A stretch of 64,000 nt of DNA from Plasmopara viticola (taxonomy: Eukaryota; Oomycota; Peronosporomycetes; Peronosporales; Peronosporaceae). The DNA is taken from positions 248,001-312,000 of the forward strand of contig MBPM02000061.1 of NCBI GenBank assembly GCA_001695595.3, given 5' to 3'. This document shows positions 40,558 through 53,780 of the stretch, one piece after another. Positions within the stretch are counted from its first letter, which is position 1; each line of letters opens with the position of its first letter. Both the position numbers and the translations under genes were made by a program. The notes under the pieces were generated by a model, which was not told the DNA's origin, did not search any database, and saw nothing but the letters and a program-made list of their open reading frames with translations.

Positions 40558-43500
40558 GATGATGGATGCTGCAACAGGAGACGGGTAATACGCTGCTGGT
40601 TGAACGAGTCACGAGTAAGAATTTTCAACTGGGGCGAAGCTAGTTTGGCTTGGCGCTTTGGAGGAAAATTGGGGAATGAGATTCCTTAGGTGGGCTGCAG
40701 CGCTCTCCACGCACGAGCTGACGATGGCAGGGAGCGCTCTCGCACCGGAGCGTATCGTGCAGGAAAAATCCTCCCACCCTCTTCCTCTCAGTATGCTTCG
40801 CCCTATCTTTTACGCCGCACGACCATGTGTAGCGACGAGCCTCGAGAGCTGACTATTTCGTCGTGGTCCATGTGGTGTAATTACTAGCCCAATGTATCGA
40901 CGCCGTTGCCCGTTGGATAGCAACAATTGCCACTTGAGCGCCTCTGCCACCAGCTGTTTGTTGGCGAGACATTCGAGCATATTCGATATAAATATTCAGA
41001 TAAGATCAGAATCAAAGTCTAGAATCCAACTGCTCGTGTACGCACCCAGACTTTCCGCAAATCAAGTAATCAATCGAAATTTTTGTGGGAAAAGATTGGA
41101 CCGGCACATGACGATTAATATTTGTCCCATTACAAGCTGTCACACGATCGTTCCCGCCTAAGTGTTTATCGTAGAAGCTTCTGTATCTTGCGATTGTAGG
41201 GTCCTGTGGGTGAGATTTTACATTGAGAACGACGTGACAACGTCCTTGTATCCCTTTTACATTCAGCTCGCGAAATTATGATAAAGTTGTGGTATCCCAC
41301 CATCTAGAGCAACTAAGCTCCTAAATCCTATTGCGACGAAAAAGCGTGGAACGCTAAATGCTTTTCTATAATGCAATTTCGTTGAATTGACGATTCCCGA
41401 ATGCCACCATGCAGTAGTTCCTCGCAGTCTGCGACAATTGCGACTGCTATGGACGCAACAAGCGAACGTCGAGCATGTCACGTTCGACCACAGGCGGTCG
41501 AAGTAGAGCGACGCAGATCGGTAAAAATTCGAGTCGAAGTTCGAAAGACGTAAGCAGCGGCAGCTAGAGGACCGTGTCGATATTGACGCCACAATATGCA
41601 CAGATACAGTAGTGGACATTGGGTGTACTGGCTACCGTATCTCGCTTGAGAGTGACGGCTGGCTTCAAGTCTATCCTAAAAAACCCTAACGTTGTGCGCG
41701 AGGATAAGTCCTGTGTCTTCTATCAATTCGCAAGAAAACTGCTTAGAACGGCTTTAAGAGCGTCAACAACGCATCGGAATTGTCACATCTTCAGCAGCTT
41801 CAACATTCGATCCAGCAATTGAAAATCCTTTAGAAGGCAGCAAGAGGCACATCGTAGAGAGCATTAACAACGAATTTGGGGGGCCGCTAATTCCGTTTTA
41901 CAAGCATCTTTGTGAGAGTTTTGCATCAGCAGGCAGTGTTGTCTATAATACGGGACCATTGACTTCATCGGTACCGTGTACAACTAAAATATTTTAGGCA
42001 CTCGGAGTACGAACGTGGCCAGCGCAGCGTCACGACATATATCAAGTTTGATATACTCAGTCGCTATTCTGCCGTCCGGAATGCCGTAAGCCCACACCCG
42101 TAGAGATCTATTATCGTTTTACAAGTAAAAGTTTGCAAGCGTTGCAAACTATTACTGCTGTTGCTACTAACAGGCCCTGGGTTTGGATCTTTTCGCAAAT
42201 TACGGCTATTTACTCAATGGAATGGCCATCCTATACATCGTCCTCGTACATTGCAATGACGTGTTCACGGAATTTTCTCCGTGTCTCCATTGACGACACG
42301 AGCTCAAGACGTTGGCTATCCACCACATCATGTGCGTTTCCGGTCGAAATGGCGATTTTTGTGGCCGAAACGCTTCGTTGCTTTTTTAGAAGCGTGAGGT
42401 TTCACTTTTATACTGTCCAGCGCTTAAATTAGCCTCAAATGGTACAATAACCAGTATATTAAGCTCATTGGCTCGACACCTCGGATCCTTTAAACACAAG
42501 AAGTGGCTTCAATTGCCGAATTTCCGAGCTTTTGTGGATGTGACAGTCGCATTGAGCTTGCCCGGTTTGACACATTTCCAGCGCTTTGTTTACAATGCTG
42601 GCCTGCAGCCTTCGTCATCCTGCCAGTCACCATCAGATCAATTCTCGTTTAGCTAACCAATTTAGTGTCGGTCACTGGAAAAATTCTGTCTCGGTTTATT
42701 GCTCGTGTACTACCCAAGGCTTTGAACTGTGTCCGATCCTGTACTTTATAGCCTCGCCGTCCGCCGTTTCGATGGCTGCTCAGATTCCTATCAACAATTC
42801 TCAATAGCACGTTGTTGGACTTCTCTTTACTTTTTTGGCAATTGCGTCGCGCCTGCCGTATTCAATACGCTCTTTCGAGTCTTGTCGGTGCACAACTGCC
42901 CCTTGTTATCTTAAAATGGCTGTTTAATTACATTCACCGCCGCCACAATTGCTCGCGACATTGAGCGGCTCATCGGTCACTATTGCGAGGTCGCATGAAT
43001 TAAATGTAAGATGAAAACAAAATTATTTCTACCTAAAAAATTATTGCGACCCCTACTAAGTGTTACATTCACTAATTACTCTGATACTCCGCTATGATAT
43101 ACCTCAATACAGTATATATCATGTAGCCATTATTCTGTCAGGACGCGGGCGATCATGATCACTTGAGGCCCTCAAAGAGCAATAAGACTCTTTAGGCCAT
43201 TTGACTTACAAACTTTACAGTCGGATCGACTACCGCACGTCTCAGCGCGAGGTGTCTGAATTCCGTCGGGAAGTCGCTTCAGCTTCTGTCTCGGCCACTC
43301 AAAGCGCCCACCTTTTGATTATTCTGGCCTTATGGCCAAGATGATGGTAGTTTTGGACTCTGAAAACGTTGCTTCCGCTTTTGGTCTTCAAGGGTACGAG
43401 TAGTCGGCCTGATTGGCGTGTATGAAACATGAGGTCTTGATGATTTTAAGACGCTTCCATAAAAAGCTGGAAGTGGTGACATCTATTTGAAAAGATTTAC

Positions 43501-46500
43501 AAACGTGCCTTTTAGAATATCTATGTCTTATATTATTCAGTATCTGTAGTGTAAGTTTTTGTACCTCTTGCGCGGACGCGATCGCGGAATCCTATCCGTC
43601 GCCATGGTGTCTGGAAAACACGGTAAATTTATGTCGCATCCTTAAACTGCTTTGCGGTTTGTTTCTGACAATACGGTCTGGAAAAGTGTCAAGCGCACCA
43701 TCTGGCACTGTGCCTGTGGTGCCATCAGCCAAAAAAGACAAAATCGAGGCTCAAAGACTAATTCGAGGCTTATAAATTAGTTTCTGCGGCTCCGGAAGTC
43801 TTCGTTGTTCAAAACAACGACTCGGGCTGAATTCAGCTATTCACCCTATAACGAAGTATTTTAATTGATTCTCGAAGTGATGCGGTTGCAAATACTGTCG
43901 ATCTCGATCCTGACATCTTTAATTGCAATGAGATAGTACTAGTGGCTGTACGTTCAAATGTTCAACAAATGCCTTTGTCATAAGTGCTTTCCACTCTGCC
44001 AGTTGATAGATTGGCCTAACTGAAAAGTGCGTCGGCAATAATTCGGCATTGCCAGGCTCACATCTGCATTCAAAAACTCCCGAAGAATATTGCTGCTTTC
44101 CATTCGCTAGAACAAACGGGCGTATGTATCGTCGTTAACAAGAGTACATTGTCCGCGTCGACCACAATGGGCTTATGGCTTAAAGGATGCATTAGAATAT
44201 TCACCAGTGCAAACTTCGTGAAATGTGTTTCTTGGCATAGGTGACACAATAGCGTTCGGCAGCTCTAAGCTATCTGGCTTGGAGCAAGATGACTCGTTCA
44301 TTATGCCAAGCGGTACGACGCGCAGCTGATAGTATAGTTAGGCACGTCGCAAACGACACTGAATGGATTTGTTTTATTCGGCAAAGCCAGAACAGGCGCG
44401 TTTGCGCGGCTTCACTTAAGCGATCAAAATCATCCTGGCTCTAGCCGCTTAAGTACCACTCGATGTTCTCTTTCAATCGATCAGGCGGTGGAAATGCGAG
44501 ACCTTTAGCTCATACTTCAATGGATTCGGTGGTATCATTCGATAAGCATAAGACACGTAAAAGATCTTGGAGTCAGGTAGATGAAGACCTGAGACTCGTA
44601 TTGCTTAAAAAAAAGATAAAGTTACAGCTTTACTCACGCTAGCTATGGCAACCTCGTTGCTCCTGGTTGAACACGTAATCAACTTATGCCTGAGGCGTTG
44701 AGACGGATCCTTTGCTATGGCATTCAGAACGCGTTAAACAAAGTGGCACTCTTGCTTGGCCCGAGGGGGTGCAAATTTGGAATCCACCGCGATCAACGCG
44801 CCTTGTAGACGTTCAACAGCTATGAGAACGCTCTGTTAAAAAAAGCATCTTCAATAAAAGATGGCGCAACTGTTGGCGTCGAGGCCGCCGGCGCCTGAAA
44901 TCATAACCTCGTCAAAAGAATGCCGCTTACAGTGGACTTGAAGCTCTTACAGAAAAAGAAAAAATACTGAACCGAGTAAAAGAGCTCAAAAATGGCCGTT
45001 ACGTTTGACTTGTCGCAGACGGGGCAACGAAACTTGGCTCTGGATATTTTAAAGCTTGGCGGGCGGCGGTATTTTTCATTTGAAATAACCTGAAGCATCG
45101 GCTGAAGCTTTAGCTGACGCAACCCAGCTATGTGTACTGTGTGCAGTCACGCTTTCGTCCAGTTAGCCAAGATTTCAAAAAAAAATGTGGACTTTGTTCA
45201 AGTGTTGCTGTGACGGATATAAGCTCTCTTTCAAAGAAGATTGCAGCCACCAAACTTCTATTCGCTAGACGGCGTTTTCCTGTATACCACTTTCTTTGAG
45301 GATGCCGCAGAGCTATTGAAGCTTTCTTGAAGGAAACTTTGAAAGACCGAGGCTCATAAAGCCAGGGCTATCAAGAATCCCGGTCTGCATCAAATTCGGC
45401 TATGCTAGTAGAGAGGTGGTTACCTCCAAGCTGTGGACCAGCATTTGGGCATCCGGCGATGCTTCATGTGAAGGACATTCGCCCTTAGCGGTAGGGTTGC
45501 CTTCCGCACCAACCGCGCCAAAAATCAGTAAGCCGAATTGCGGTCAGCGAGTGAGTCATACATCCGCCTCGGATAGTGGCACTTCAATAACCAATAGACC
45601 CTCGTAAGCGACAACATTCGCTGCCTGTCCTAAGTAAAATTGTAGGCTTCACGTAAAGACAGTACAGGCGAGGCCCTACCATCGCGTATGGTGTGGCACG
45701 CATATTGCTTAGAGGAAGAAGCATTCGCTACGCGTCACGTGTGACATGGTTGGCTTCAAGTATGGAAAAGACCCTACCACTGCACGTGGAGTGGTACGTA
45801 AGTCACTAAGCGATGCTTGTTGGAAGCATATTAGCTACATGGCAGTGATAGCACGGCTTGCTGTAGGTAGTACAAGCTTCAATGGTTAAGACGCAGAAGG
45901 CGTGCACAAAGATCTAAGATCAGTTTGTGGACGGCCACTTGTATTTTTTGTCTAATAATGATCAATTTGTGCAGTAGATGACAATTAAAGGCTTATTTGG
46001 GACAAAATTCGTATCGATCTCCTTCGAAACGCCTCAATGTACGTATCAGTATACATACAAATAGCTTTCGTGTCGTGCAACGGAATCCACCATTTAATGA
46101 ATTTTATTAATACGGAAAGCCAGCTTTTATTATACGAGCTGTGCCTCGTTTAACACACCCAATAGAAAGTGATGAGTGTTCTCCATCTTTCCTTGTTATT
46201 ATTTTTATATAAGGTCAGTCTCATCGTTGCGGTGACAAAATGAGCAACAAATAAGGCTGCTGGTCGGCTGGGTTATTCTCGTATGATCAGACCATCTTAA
46301 AAAGGAGTTCTTTGATTTCTCTACATCAAACTGATATCTTCGCCTAGAGGTTTGTCTAGTATAACAATTGCGCTTGCGCCACGGACAATAAGTTTTGAAA
46401 AGCTTGCTCTAAAAGAAACGCAAAAAGGCTCTTATAAAGGAACTTCGCTAAACTGCGGTTAAAAGTGTGCACCTATCGCTCTACTTCGTCATACATTTTG
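40558..46500. other. Gene-poor stretch, no supported gene
   Basis: About 6 kb without an intact gene. The promoter of the repeat protein should lie just above 40,560. Several overlapping short frames at 41,260-42,960 could be an eroded coding region (for example 42133-42432), but they share no frame and no motif I recognise. From 43,000 to 46,500 the sequence is stop-rich and probably decayed retroelement. Confidence 0.4.
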
Positions 46501-49150
46501 CCTTCTGGCAATCTACAACAAGCGTTGTATGCTCTCTAGCAAACACACGCCTGGCTCTTCATTAGCTAAGTCTGTGAGCACAACGATGGTAAGATCTTTT
46601 CACTGCCCTCTTAAAGGTCCCAGAGTTGCCATTACAGTCACCAATAATGCGAAAGATCCAGGGCAATGGTCGGAAGTGAAATATAATTGTTGATGTAGGT
46701 ACTTGAACTGGGGGACAGGAGAAAAGGGTAAGTTCAAAGGCGACGACTCTTGATACATTCTTCTGGCACGCTCATTGATCACCAATGCAGTAATCAAGAT
46801 GCTAGTCGACCGCCGACCCGTGAGAGATCTACTCGCTCTCTGGACAATGGGTCCGACATAATAGTGGAGGGCCTTCCAGAAGGGTTGAAACAGACATTGG
46901 ATTCAAGCAGTATGCTCATCTGCTTCGCTCACTGCAAGAGCTGTTAAGGCCACACCTCGCGTAGCATTGTTTAATAAAAACCGTTATCTCGGCGTGAACT
47001 TACGAAGACTATTTATAAATTTCTAATCCCCATATCAAACGCTCCTCAAAGATTTCACTTGGCGTCGTAAGAAAGCTGAAGGCAAGGTTAACTTGCATCC
47101 GGTATGAAGATAGCCTTGGGTACATCCAACACTATCGTCACCACAGTTGGCTGTAAGCTCCCATACTGAGATTAAATTAACATTTAGAGTGTGACAATCC
47201 AAAGTTTGACTACCTCGAATGAAGAACGGTACGTTCGTGAGCTTAAAGTCACTTGGTGGCTAACCTGTGAGGTGTTTGCTTTTGGAGTGATTCCACGGCA
47301 GATGCTGAAATCGCGAGCTCCAAACAAAATTGTAGCATCCCTGGCAATGCCCAACGCACGGCAAAAAGACCGCAACTTACATACTAAGCTCTTACTGCTT
47401 CTGATCTTAGATCGCGACGACGCTAAAAGAGTCGCGGTAGAACCGATGTAACGGCTCCTTCGTGTTTTGCTTTTCTAAAGCTTTTCATTACGCACTTCAC
47501 ATGGAAGTGCCGCTAATCTTGGCAATGAACGAGCGTCACATGAGGACGCGGTCCTGCCGCGACCTTTATTTTTGAGAAGCAACAACTCTTGCAAAACCAA
47601 ATGCCTGTGTTTGAAATTACTCTTAGGGTGGACAGACCTCGGCCCGAGCTTTTGATGTCCTTGACGAACGAAGAAAGCTTTTCAGCCATGTGACAAATAA
47701 GCTTCACTATTAAATTAACCGTGGTGCAGCACGAGGTGTTCGAACTCGCGCCAGAAAGCCACTCTTCTCAGTAGTAAGAGCGATCACTCAAAGTGCACAC
47801 TCGAACGGAGCGGCCTTCTTAGCCTTATGACCAGCACGGTGGTGGCAGCGAACAATATCAGCCGCTATGTGACAACCAATCACCGCCATCCTACAACGTT
47901 AAAGCTCGTGATAATGCTTCGAAAAGACGCTCAGGACTCATGCGAGACTCGGAGTCCCAAGTATGAAAACTCTTTAAATCTCCTTAAAGATATTGTTGGG
48001 TGCACTGGCGTGGCCATAGGATTCGGTAAAGCACGACGACCCTTGGCTACCCAGGATCGTATAATACGGATCCAATAGATTTTAAAAAAAGGAGATCTAC
48101 ACCGTGCGCTGAGTGCCCTCTTAATTTTTTGCAAACACAATGTTTTAAGCTGATGAGGTTGTGTTCTAGTCTTCAGATCGCTGCGTTATCGATTTTGTCG
48201 GCTTGACAAGTAGTTTCAAGCTAAAGTGATCAGTGCCTTAAATGATGAAGACTTCAGACAATAATTAATTAAGTTGTTGTGCGAATTACGCAGAAGCAAG
48301 TTCTCAAGTAAAACATGGAATAGTTTTTAAATACTTAAGACCAAGAGGCCTTTGATAAAACCAAGGAAAGCATGTTATAAGTGCAGATCCTTGTCTTGCC
48401 AAAAAGATTAACGGTGAAGTGTATGATGTGGTACGTTAAAAAAGTCATATGATGGCACTGCATTAGTGGATTAGGAGCCGAAGAGCGATGACAGGTGGTC
48501 GCGCGTAAATTTTAGAAGTCATGGGTACTGCTAAGAGTTATCTTATCTATGACAAAGAGTTATTTGCGACTAAAGAGGCTCTGGTCAAGTTTTAGATTGT
48601 TTCATTGCAATCGTGATCGATACAGAATCTGCTTTATTCATAAAAACACCAAGATTGGACCCGCTTTCAGCTTTGCCACCTCACAAAGGCATAGATCTTA
48701 GCTGATTTCAGATATAAATGAGGCTTGACACGACAGGATCTTCACAAAAGATGTAGAGTGGCGCATTTGACGCATGATTCCTAAGTAACTTTGCTCAAGG
48801 CACGAGGTGGAAATGATTTGGGAAGGCATAAATCCTGATTGCACGCCAACCATTTTGTGTCAAAGGCTAGAAGAAATCGGCAAATTGTGCATGATTGTTG
48901 TAAGTTCAATGCAGCCTTCATCCCAATCCCAGAAAGTTGTGCTGCAAATCGAAATGACAAAGTGTACAAGTATAGTGCACTCGACGTAGTCAACGGGTAA
49001 TAATTACCTCTTAAGTAAAAGAGTGAAGTATTACTGATCGTGGTCAGCACTCCGTACGGTATGCCTAAGGCGCGATTAGCCACGCCCTAAGGTCTTCCGG
49101 GCGTGTCTCTGCCGCTTAACGTCGCGTAACACAAATGTAGGCTCCACATG
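46501..49150. other. Gene-free stretch leading into gypsy remnant C
   Basis: Only broken frames are present (for example 47191-47451 plus, 48781-49083 minus). By position this could be the eroded gag/protease part of the element whose reverse transcriptase appears at 49,190, but no diagnostic motif was seen. Confidence 0.4.
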
Positions 49151-50800
49151 GCACATACATAGAAGCTTTTGAATAATTTTTTGTTTTGAATCGCTTAGAG
49201 CACGGGAAAACGGCCGAAATTGCTCAAATGCGAGCGGTGTTCGAGTGCATGCGCTTAAATAAGTTTTACGAGAAGAACAATAGTTATCTTTGGCGTAAGA
49301 AAATCCGATTTGAAGCGCGTTATTGAAATGTAGGCCTTCAAATATTCCGCTGAGATTGATGCTGTTGCGGATAAGCCGATTCAATCGAGTCTGGAAGACT
49401 CCAGTATGTGACTTGGCCTGGCGTAGTCTTTACACAAGATTGTGCAAAAGTGGCAGGATCAGTTTTCGACCTCTTTTGAATGACACAAGATAAATTTAGT
49501 AAGCCCAATATCCAGGAGCTTTTGCTAAACCTGATACAGGCATCAATATTGGCTCAAAAGGATTGCTCAGAGCCGTCTGTGACGCGCTAAATTTTGCCTT
49601 CGAAACTGCACTACTGCAAGCAGATACAGGTGATTCAATCGGGTGGTCACGCTTAAGTTGAGGCAGCTCGAGGGTACCAAGGAGAATAATGTGTCTACAA
49701 AATAGAGCTACTCGCAATGTAGTATGCTCTCGTCAAGCTCAGGATTCGACTTAAAAACCTTTGTAGTATATGCAACCTATTGCTGTGAATAGTCAGGTGG
49801 CTCTCCTTCTTTGTGAAGTATAATTTTGTGCAAAGCATAAGCAAGCGAAGCAGAATGCTTTCGTTAATGTGCTTTCGCGAGCCCGAACTAAAGATAGAAC
49901 CTGTCACAGTTGTGATATCGTCTGTATCAGATCCAGTTCGTCGCGCATGAGCGCAAAATGACATAAGCGTTGCTCTGCTAAGGCGCTAAAATTATATTAA
50001 TAAGTGACTTGGACGAAGTCGTGAGGCTACATCGGGTCACGATGAAAATTAAACCGCTCTACTATAGCATTAATCAAGGCGGTCTTTATAAACAGTGAAT
50101 TTTAGTGTTATGGAGGAAGAAAATAGCATTCTCAATGAGACTCACGATAAACTTTTTGATGGTCGTTTTGGTCGAAGATAAACGTAAGCACCCGCTAATG
50201 CTAGACTAAATTGCAAGAAAAAATATGTGCGCACATGCGAAGTGTGCCAGCGGGTTAAATTCCCGTCAAATGTTGCTGCATTGTTGGCAAGCTTATCGGC
50301 TTCAATAGACTGCTACTTCAGTAGCTCGGAATATGTATCCAATCTGTCAAAAAATTGACAGTAATGTTGTGGTCTTTGCTGACCCGTGAATCATTAAGCG
50401 ACTGATCCGGACACGGTCGACTGTGTAAGATCAACAACGCTGCTTCATGATAATGCTCCTCGACAACATGGACCCATAAATAAATTGCCTCGGACACCCA
50501 TTTTACAAGCCTTTTCATAAAACTTTGCTAAATGGACTAACTATGTTTAGAGCGGACGAGTTGCAGACCGATGGTTAAAATGAGTGGACGAATTGCATCG
50601 TCCAGAACTTAAGAAACAGTGTGCGCACTGATGCATCAAGGTACTGAAGCAGCATGCTCCCACTCGTTGCGCTTGAAATGAACAATGCCGTTCATGCCAC
50701 AACAGACTAAACGTTGTTTTTGTGAACAGTTTAGTCAGCCCTCGCGTTTTGTCAGCGCTTTCAGCTTAATGATCTAGGCTCGATCAGGGAAAGTAGCCGA
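49150..50800 (+). mobile_element. Ty3/gypsy remnant C (RT, RNase H, integrase)
   Basis: Across several frames the plus strand gives, in order: RT helix VFECMRLNKFYEKNN (about 49,237-49,280), RNase H pieces LLAM(stop)YALVKLRIRL (about 49,705-49,755) and RWLSFFVKYNFV (49,793-49,830), the integrase zinc-finger half YVRTCEVCQRVKFPSN (50,224-50,271), and the late integrase block PLVALEMNNAVHATT (about 50,659-50,703). The wording of RT and RNase H is closest to remnant A, so they may be one family. Heavily mutated; no LTRs defined. Confidence 0.75.
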
Positions 50801-51602
50801 GAGGCCTTCTAATATCAGCATTTACAATGTAGATGGAAGCAAACCAATTACTGCATCGACATCTCTTTTCACCTATGAGCTTCACTATCTTTGAAGGCTA
50901 TCCTGGCTTGGGAGCTGACGCTGCTGGGTGGGGCAGCCGATGGAAACTTAGCAACTTTATGTTATTTATAAAGCCGATTTATGTGCTGAAAGACACATCT
51001 CGATAAAATGAGCCTACAAGAATGGTGGTTCGTTCAATAGTCTTGACCTTTGTAGGGTTTACTTGAAAGCCATTTTTATTGAAAACATGTTTTTCTGCGC
51101 CAAAGATATAATTATCTGCATCAGCGGAAAGGATCTTCGTGCGCATGACCTGGAGCAGGACAATGTCTTCGAATTCTTGAGTCTGTGCTCTGTATTACTA
51201 AGGAGAACAGTATGCCTGTGCATACGTCTTTTGTGAGTTATATGCACCAAGCAATTCGGGGTCGCAGTTACGATCAAGTACCCTGAGGCATGACCAAAGC
51301 ATATATCTCAAAGTACTGACCGCGGTCTATAATCTTACTCTCTCGTATGAGGAGTTGGATCGAATAAATTAAACGCTATGCACATTGTCCATTCCGTCAT
51401 GTTATTTCGCAAAACATGACCAATGTCTATGACAAAATAGTGGCCTAACTAAATTGAAATGAGCGCGTACGATGAGTCTCTTGACATTTGGTCCTCTGAT
51501 ACAAAATAAGTGATTCGAGGATACTAACTTTTTTTAAACATTTTCGCTTAGTGCTTTGCATGGTAAAAATGACTAACGTCACCACGCAGCTTCTTTAGTA
51601 AA

Positions 51603-51652
51603 GACCGATGCCGTGTCACGCACTATTTACCGTGCGTGACACGGCATCGGTC
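51603..51652. repeat. Perfect 21-bp inverted repeat with 8-nt loop
   Basis: The arms GACCGATGCCGTGTCACGCA(C) at 51603-51623 and 51632-51652 are exact reverse complements, separated by TATTTACC. It is GC-rich in an AT-rich setting. No mismatch in an otherwise decayed region suggests either recent origin or selection. Confidence 0.97.
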
Positions 51653-52070
51653 AATGATTTTTATTTAATTCTGACAACAACACTGAAAGTGAGTGTCGTG
51701 AGGTCACATCCTAGTATATATTTACTGAGAGATAATTCAGATTTGGTGACTTCTTGAGATTTAGATCCACTTCTTGCACTGAGTATATTTAGTGTAGACC
51801 GCTTTATAAAGCAATGCTAGAAAAATTAGTCTTCACTTTCGTTCTAGTGTCCATCACTTTGACAGTACTATTGGTCATAGCGATATTTTGAGCTCTGCCG
51901 CGAATGTCTCGTTAAATTTTCGGTAAGATCAGGCTTCTGGCTTATCTTGCCTCGGTCTTATCGTGTACAGAAGTATTTGGGTGACTCGTATTGTTTTATG
52001 TATACAAGTTTAATTCGTACTCTTCTTGTCTAAGACAGAATGCCCTGCGCTGCTCGATGAAAACCATATA

Positions 52071-52215
52071 AAGATAGGGATAGACACTAAGGCGAACTCA
52101 AACAGATGATCTGCTGCGCATGACGTTTGTACTCTCTTACCTAAAAAAAAGATGGACACTAAGGCGAATTTGAAAAGAAAGATCTGCTGCGCGTGACGTT
52201 TGTACTCTCTTACCT
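52071..52215. repeat. Tandem repeat of about 72 bp, two units
   Basis: Two units share GACACTAAGGCGAA, GATCTGCTGCGC and TGACGTTTGTACTCTCTTAC. The reading frame on the minus strand stays open across both, producing a repeated peptide that is probably meaningless. Confidence 0.85.
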
Positions 52216-52559
52216 GGAAATTCGCGTTAAGCAATAGGTGCTCACCATTGAAACCGCTATTACAGATTTGTAAGTATCCTGAGAACACATTTGGGAACGG
52301 TGAGGGCAGACTTTATTTCGGCAAGTTTTAAGCTCCACCAGCGTTCACGCTTTCTTGTTTTTGAAGCAAGAAAGACTTGAGGTCTATGTATAAATTCTTT
52401 GACAGTCTACATAACCCGAGGCCCCTCTGCAAACAACCCAAGGTGAGTTTGATAATTAATGACTTAGAGATTGGCTCGCCGCGCCCTTAATTTTATACAG
52501 TGTAGGCATCAACTATGGAAAAGGCGAACGGTAAATTTTGAGTGCATTTTCTGGATTAT

Positions 52560-53780
52560 AGGCCCTTCGTAGTCTTTCAAGCCATGTACTCGATGGCGCT
52601 TAATACGCTATAATTGCTCTAAGGAATGGTGGCTGACATGTTTTTGCTAAGAATAATTTGGTTTAAAACCTAGTAAGCTCAATGTGCTTGCCGACGCGCT
52701 TTCAGGCAGGCTAAATTTTAACTTGGATTATATGGACAAAGTAGATTGATGAGTGGATTCGTCAGGCATTTCATACGGATGTTAATCTAAAGACCTTAGT
52801 GCGATTCTTCATCGCAGACAAATTTTCAAAGCAAAGCATTCGAACAATCGCAGATGCATTGCTATGAGCATTCACTTAGGATGAATCCAGCAGATCCAGC
52901 CCGAGATGTCGTTATGAGCGGCAAATATGTAAAGTAACACATACTCACAAAGCTCCAATTGCGGCCATTTAAGTCGTGCGAAAGTTTTCTTTTCATCCAT
53001 TCGGCCCATATGTACAATGTAAAAACTATAAGACATACTTAAGGATCAAATCTGCGGCTCACACGTCTGCTCCTTTACAGAGCCTACCAGTATTTGTGGA
53101 CGGTTGGAAATTTATGATCCTCAACTTTCGCTCTGGCTTGCCAGAGGTAAATATAATACGGGCATAGTGAAAATCATGTGTCATCAAAGCACAACGATTC
53201 ATTTGGCCAAAATTCAACTAGAATAATCGGGAAATAAACGACAAGGCTACTACATGCTGGCAAACGCTGCCCCGGCTATGTCTAGAGCAGATCCACAGCT
53301 AGTGTAACGATAAGGGACAGCCGTGTGCTAAGCGCTTATATTCACAAAGGTATTATAATCGCGAGCCGCTAAGGTATTTGTGGCTACGTTTGTACGGCTA
53401 ACGCACCTGCGGGCTTTACACCCTTCTATATGTATAGACCGAAACACCCTTAAATTCTACGAAATGTTCAAAGCGCAAATACCTTCGAGATCAAAAAAAG
53501 TTGGCAAGAATCATCCTCATTGCATTTTTAATTAAAACCAGTTTCTTACATAACACTTGTCTGGCTTTGCAAGAAGTTGTATGAATTTAGTCAGCAAGCA
53601 AAGGGGGCCGCCCAAGATAAGTAGAAGGAAGTATCTAAGAAAACACGGAAGAGCAAATTTAAACTTGCAGAATTAAGAAAATAGATCATTGCTAGATTTG
53701 ACAACTTACCGCTAGAAAGAGTCAAGTACAAAATGTTGAGTGAACTAGGTGACTCTCCCTTTGTAAATTTGAGATGAAAT
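52560..53780 (+). mobile_element. Ty3/gypsy remnant D (RNase H end and integrase)
   Basis: At 52,681-52,749 the plus strand reads NVLADALSGRLNFNLDYMDK, the conserved end of RNase H in gypsy elements. At 53,065-53,150 comes AAHTSAPLQSLPVFVDGWKF, then the LNFRSGLPE stretch of the early integrase. Near 53,620-53,670 KKTRKSKFKLAELRK resembles the late integrase C-terminus. Stops and shifts are frequent. Confidence 0.65.

Larger units (their letters stand above)
50801..52560. other. Gene-free stretch
   Basis: No gene seen. Contains the perfect hairpin at 51,603-51,652 and a tandem repeat of about 72 bp at 52,07x-52,215. The first part may be the 3' end of gypsy remnant C. Confidence 0.45.
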
